A stretch of DNA of 51,973 bases from Blastococcus sp. TF02A-35. Lineage in GTDB: Bacteria; Actinomycetota; Actinomycetes; Mycobacteriales; Geodermatophilaceae. The notes under the pieces were generated by a model, which was not told where the DNA came from, did not search any database, and worked only from the letters and a program-made list of their open reading frames with translations. Both the position numbers and the translations under genes were made by a program. This document shows, piece after piece, positions 50,134-51,973 of the stretch (the stretch's first letter is position 1; each line of letters starts with the position of its first letter). Where the stretch lies: NCBI RefSeq assembly GCF_004571075.1, contig NZ_SPQP01000028.1, positions 1 through 51,973 on the forward strand, in the 5' to 3' direction.

Positions 50134-51973
50134 CTGCCCGAGACCCAGCCCCAGCCCAGCACCGCCCGTCGTCGGGTGCGCTCGAACGACCGCCGCACCG
50201 CGGCCCGGGAGAACGACCGCGCCGCCGCCCGCGAGGAGAAGCTGGCCCAGCAGAGCTGGGTGGAGGGCGCGGCGCCCGAGCTGCCCGCCCGCACCACCGC
50301 TCCGGAGACCGTCGTCTTCCACCTCGGGCCGACCAACTCCGGCAAGACCTACGAGTCCCTGCAGGCCCTGGCGGCCACCGGCTCCGGCGTCTACGCCGCA
50401 CCGCTGCGCCAGCTGGCCCACGAGGCCTACGCCAAGCTGTCCGCCCAGCTGCCCGAGGGCACCGTCGGCCTCTCCACCGGCGAGGAGGAGATCGACCCCT
50501 TCGCCCCCATCATCTGCTGCACCGTCGAGAAGGCGCCCCCGCGCGGCGAGATGCTCGTGCTCGACGAGGCCCACTGGGTCACCGACCCCGACCGCGGCCA
50601 CCACTGGGCCCGGCTGCTGCTGACCGGCGAGTACCGGGAGATGCACCTCATCTCCGCCGCCGAGGCCTACCTCGTGCTCAAGCCGCTGGTCTCCGACGCC
50701 GAGCGCGTCGAGGTCGTCAACCACAAGCGGCTCTCCCGCCTCGACGTCCTGCGCGCGCCGGTCCGCCCCGAGGGCGTGCGACCGCAGACGCTCGTCGTCG
50801 CCTTCTCCCGCAAGGCCGTCTACGCCGCCGCCGCCGAGCTCGACCAGCACCGCCCGGGCAAGGTCGGCGTCCTCTACGGCGCGCTGCCGCCGGCCACCCG
50901 CCGCGAGGTGATCGAGAAGTTCACCAGCGGAGAGCTGGACGTGCTCGTCACCACCGACGTCATCGGCCACGGCATCAACGTGCCGGCCACGACCGTCCTC
51001 TTCGCCGAGACGACGAAGTTCGACGGCCAGGAGATGCGCCCGCTGCGCACCTGGGAGGCCGCCCAGATCGCCGGCCGCGCCGGCCGCTACGGCCTGACCG
51101 GCCACGGCACCGTCGGCATCCTCATCGGGGTCAGCGGCCTGAAGCCGATCGCCTCCCTGGTGGGCGCCGGTGCCGCCGTCGCGCGCGGCGACGAGATGAG
51201 CGACCTGCCCAAGCGGGCGCCGCGGCTCCGCCCGGAGCTGGAGGACCTCGGCGCCTTCGAGCCCGTGGACCTGCCCGAGGCGCTCACCCGCTGGATGGCC
51301 TGGGCACGCGCCGCCACCCGCGACCAGGCGATGACCGCCGACGACGTCACCAGCCTGGTGCTGCGCGTGCACGCCCTGCTCCCGCTGCTGCGCGGTCCGC
51401 TCGGGGCCGCCGGAGACCTGAGCACCGTGTGGCGCCTGGTGAACCTGGCGATCGACTACAACCCGCCGCGGCGCACCCGGTGGCTGGTCCTCGCCAAGGC
51501 CGCGCTGCAGCACGCCGTCGGCGTGCCGGTCCTGCCGGAGACCGTGCTGCCCGACGTCCCCCGGGGCGGCAGCGTCGAGGACTACGAGCAGGCCGCCGCC
51601 GCCGCCCGCGACGCCCAGACGCTGCTCCGCCAGTTCCCCGGCGTCGCCGGGCTGACCAGCGACGACGCCGCCTGGGTCGAGGAGGAGTGCGCCGAGATGA
51701 TCACCGAGCTGCTCCCCGACGCGATCGCCCTGGGCCGCTCCGGGAAGTGCAGCGACTGCGGCCGCCCCATCGCGCCGTGGTTCACCACCTGCCGGCCGTG
51801 CAGCGCCCCCGCCGGGCGCGGGAGCGCGGGCGAGCGGGACCGGCGTCCCCTGCACCGTCTCGACGGTGAGCTCGACGTCGTCGACGCGGACGACGTCCCC
51901 TTCCTCGGGCAGCCGCTGGAGCCGCTCGGTGAGGAAGCCGGCCAGCGTCTCGTACCGGCCCTCGGGGACGGCG
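50134..51973 (+). CDS. SUV3-like DEAD-box RNA helicase, C-terminus running to the window edge
   Basis: An SF2 helicase of the mitochondrial-SUV3/bacterial SUV3-like family: Walker A HLGPTNSGKT, motif II VLDEAHWVTDPDRGHHWARLL, VTTDVIGHGIN and QIAGRAGRYG. Near its C-terminus a zinc-ribbon-like pair CSDCGRPIAP / TTCRPCS appears (residues about 546-567). It would unwind structured RNA with ATP. The start is uncertain: CTG at 50134 has AAGGA at a fair distance, but GTG at 50068 or 50176 is in frame. The frame has no stop before base 51973 and overlaps the oppositely oriented CNNM tail. Confidence 0.8.
   Translation, partial: MPETQPQPSTARRRVRSNDRRTAARENDRAAAREEKLAQQSWVEGAAPELPARTTAPETVVFHLGPTNSGKTYESLQALAATGSGVYAAPLRQLAHEAYAKLSAQLPEGTVGLSTGEEEIDPFAPIICCTVEKAPPRGEMLVLDEAHWVTDPDRGHHWARLLLTGEYREMHLISAAEAYLVLKPLVSDAERVEVVNHKRLSRLDVLRAPVRPEGVRPQTLVVAFSRKAVYAAAAELDQHRPGKVGVLYGALPPATRREVIEKFTSGELDVLVTTDVIGHGINVPATTVLFAETTKFDGQEMRPLRTWEAAQIAGRAGRYGLTGHGTVGILIGVSGLKPIASLVGAGAAVARGDEMSDLPKRAPRLRPELEDLGAFEPVDLPEALTRWMAWARAATRDQAMTADDVTSLVLRVHALLPLLRGPLGAAGDLSTVWRLVNLAIDYNPPRRTRWLVLAKAALQHAVGVPVLPETVLPDVPRGGSVEDYEQAAAAARDAQTLLRQFPGVAGLTSDDAAWVEEECAEMITELLPDAIALGRSGKCSDCGRPIAPWFTTCRPCSAPAGRGSAGERDRRPLHRLDGELDVVDADDVPFLGQPLEPLGEEAGQRLVPALGDG
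51824..51973 (-). CDS. C-terminal part of a CNNM/HlyC (hemolysin III-like, CorC) membrane-associated protein
   Basis: The minus strand encodes VPEGRYETLAGFLTERLQRLPEEGDVV followed by RVDDVELTVETVQG, which is the transporter-associated (CorC_HlyC) domain that ends CNNM-type magnesium efflux proteins. Only this end is inside the window. Its own stop is not found in frame before about 49894, where it is certainly no longer coding. Either a base was lost or the two genes overlap at their ends. The 51824 boundary is approximate. Confidence 0.6.

Overview
The window is about 52 kb of very GC-rich DNA with densely packed genes, start/stop overlaps of 1 to 14 bases, many GTG starts, several apparently leaderless genes, a WhiB regulator and a mycofactocin-type SDR. 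This indicates a high-GC actinomycete. Geodermatophilaceae or a relative is a guess from gene content. No rRNA, tRNA, CRISPR array, IS element or phage gene was seen.

Region A (1-5013) holds a truncated small ORF, a DHA2-type MFS exporter, a small membrane protein, a DivIVA-like coiled-coil protein, purU (10-formyl-THF hydrolase) and a double ABM-domain protein. Region B (5033-15170, minus strand) is a GntR-controlled catabolic unit. It has a complete branched-chain-type ABC importer (livGFHM plus binding lipoprotein), then gntR, a LigK-type aldolase, a PrpF-type 4-oxalomesaconate tautomerase, a two-domain VOC extradiol dioxygenase, a 6PGDH-like/DUF1932 oxidoreductase and a LigJ-like amidohydrolase/hydratase. 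Two promoters in this block carry the same 14-bp operator over the -35 box.

Region C (15356-35993) is the most interesting part. It has a MFS carrier, two GcvT/LigM-type tetrahydrofolate-dependent aryl-O-demethylases, a sensor kinase/response regulator pair, a ferredoxin and hydrolase, an IclR regulator, a PDR/VanB-type reductase and a CYP199-like P450. A roughly 9-kb operon follows: MES-type esterase, muconolactone-isomerase-like protein, ligA, ligB, metF, folD, pabB/pabC fusion, cyclodeaminase (fchA-like), folP and an aldehyde dehydrogenase. With purU and the 5-formyl-THF cyclo-ligase at 36039, the window encodes aromatic O-demethylation, ring cleavage, the route from 4-oxalomesaconate to pyruvate plus oxaloacetate, full oxidation of methyl-THF to formate, and part of folate synthesis. 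The enzyme set fits syringate or 3-O-methylgallate or gallate (lignin S units), and vanillate or anisate, better than plain protocatechuate. No LigC (CHMS dehydrogenase) or LigI (PDC hydrolase) gene is present. Four promoters here (gcvT1, ferredoxin, gcvT2, lig-folate operon) share a CGTCA-type palindromic site centred 75.5-76.5 bp upstream of the -10 box, and a related motif lies upstream of purU. This suggests one regulon.

Region D (36039-51973) holds the cyclo-ligase, a siderophore-interacting flavoprotein with a possible iron box, a helix-hairpin-helix protein, a lipase-like hydrolase, a mycofactocin-type SDR, a KstD-like flavoprotein with divergent TetR, two SDRs, a second MFS family, an acyl-CoA synthetase, a twice-frameshifted alpha/beta hydrolase, a UPF0303 protein, a WhiB protein with a tryptophan-periodic extension, a YihY/BrkB membrane protein and a SUV3-like helicase that runs into an oppositely oriented CNNM/HlyC gene at the window edge.
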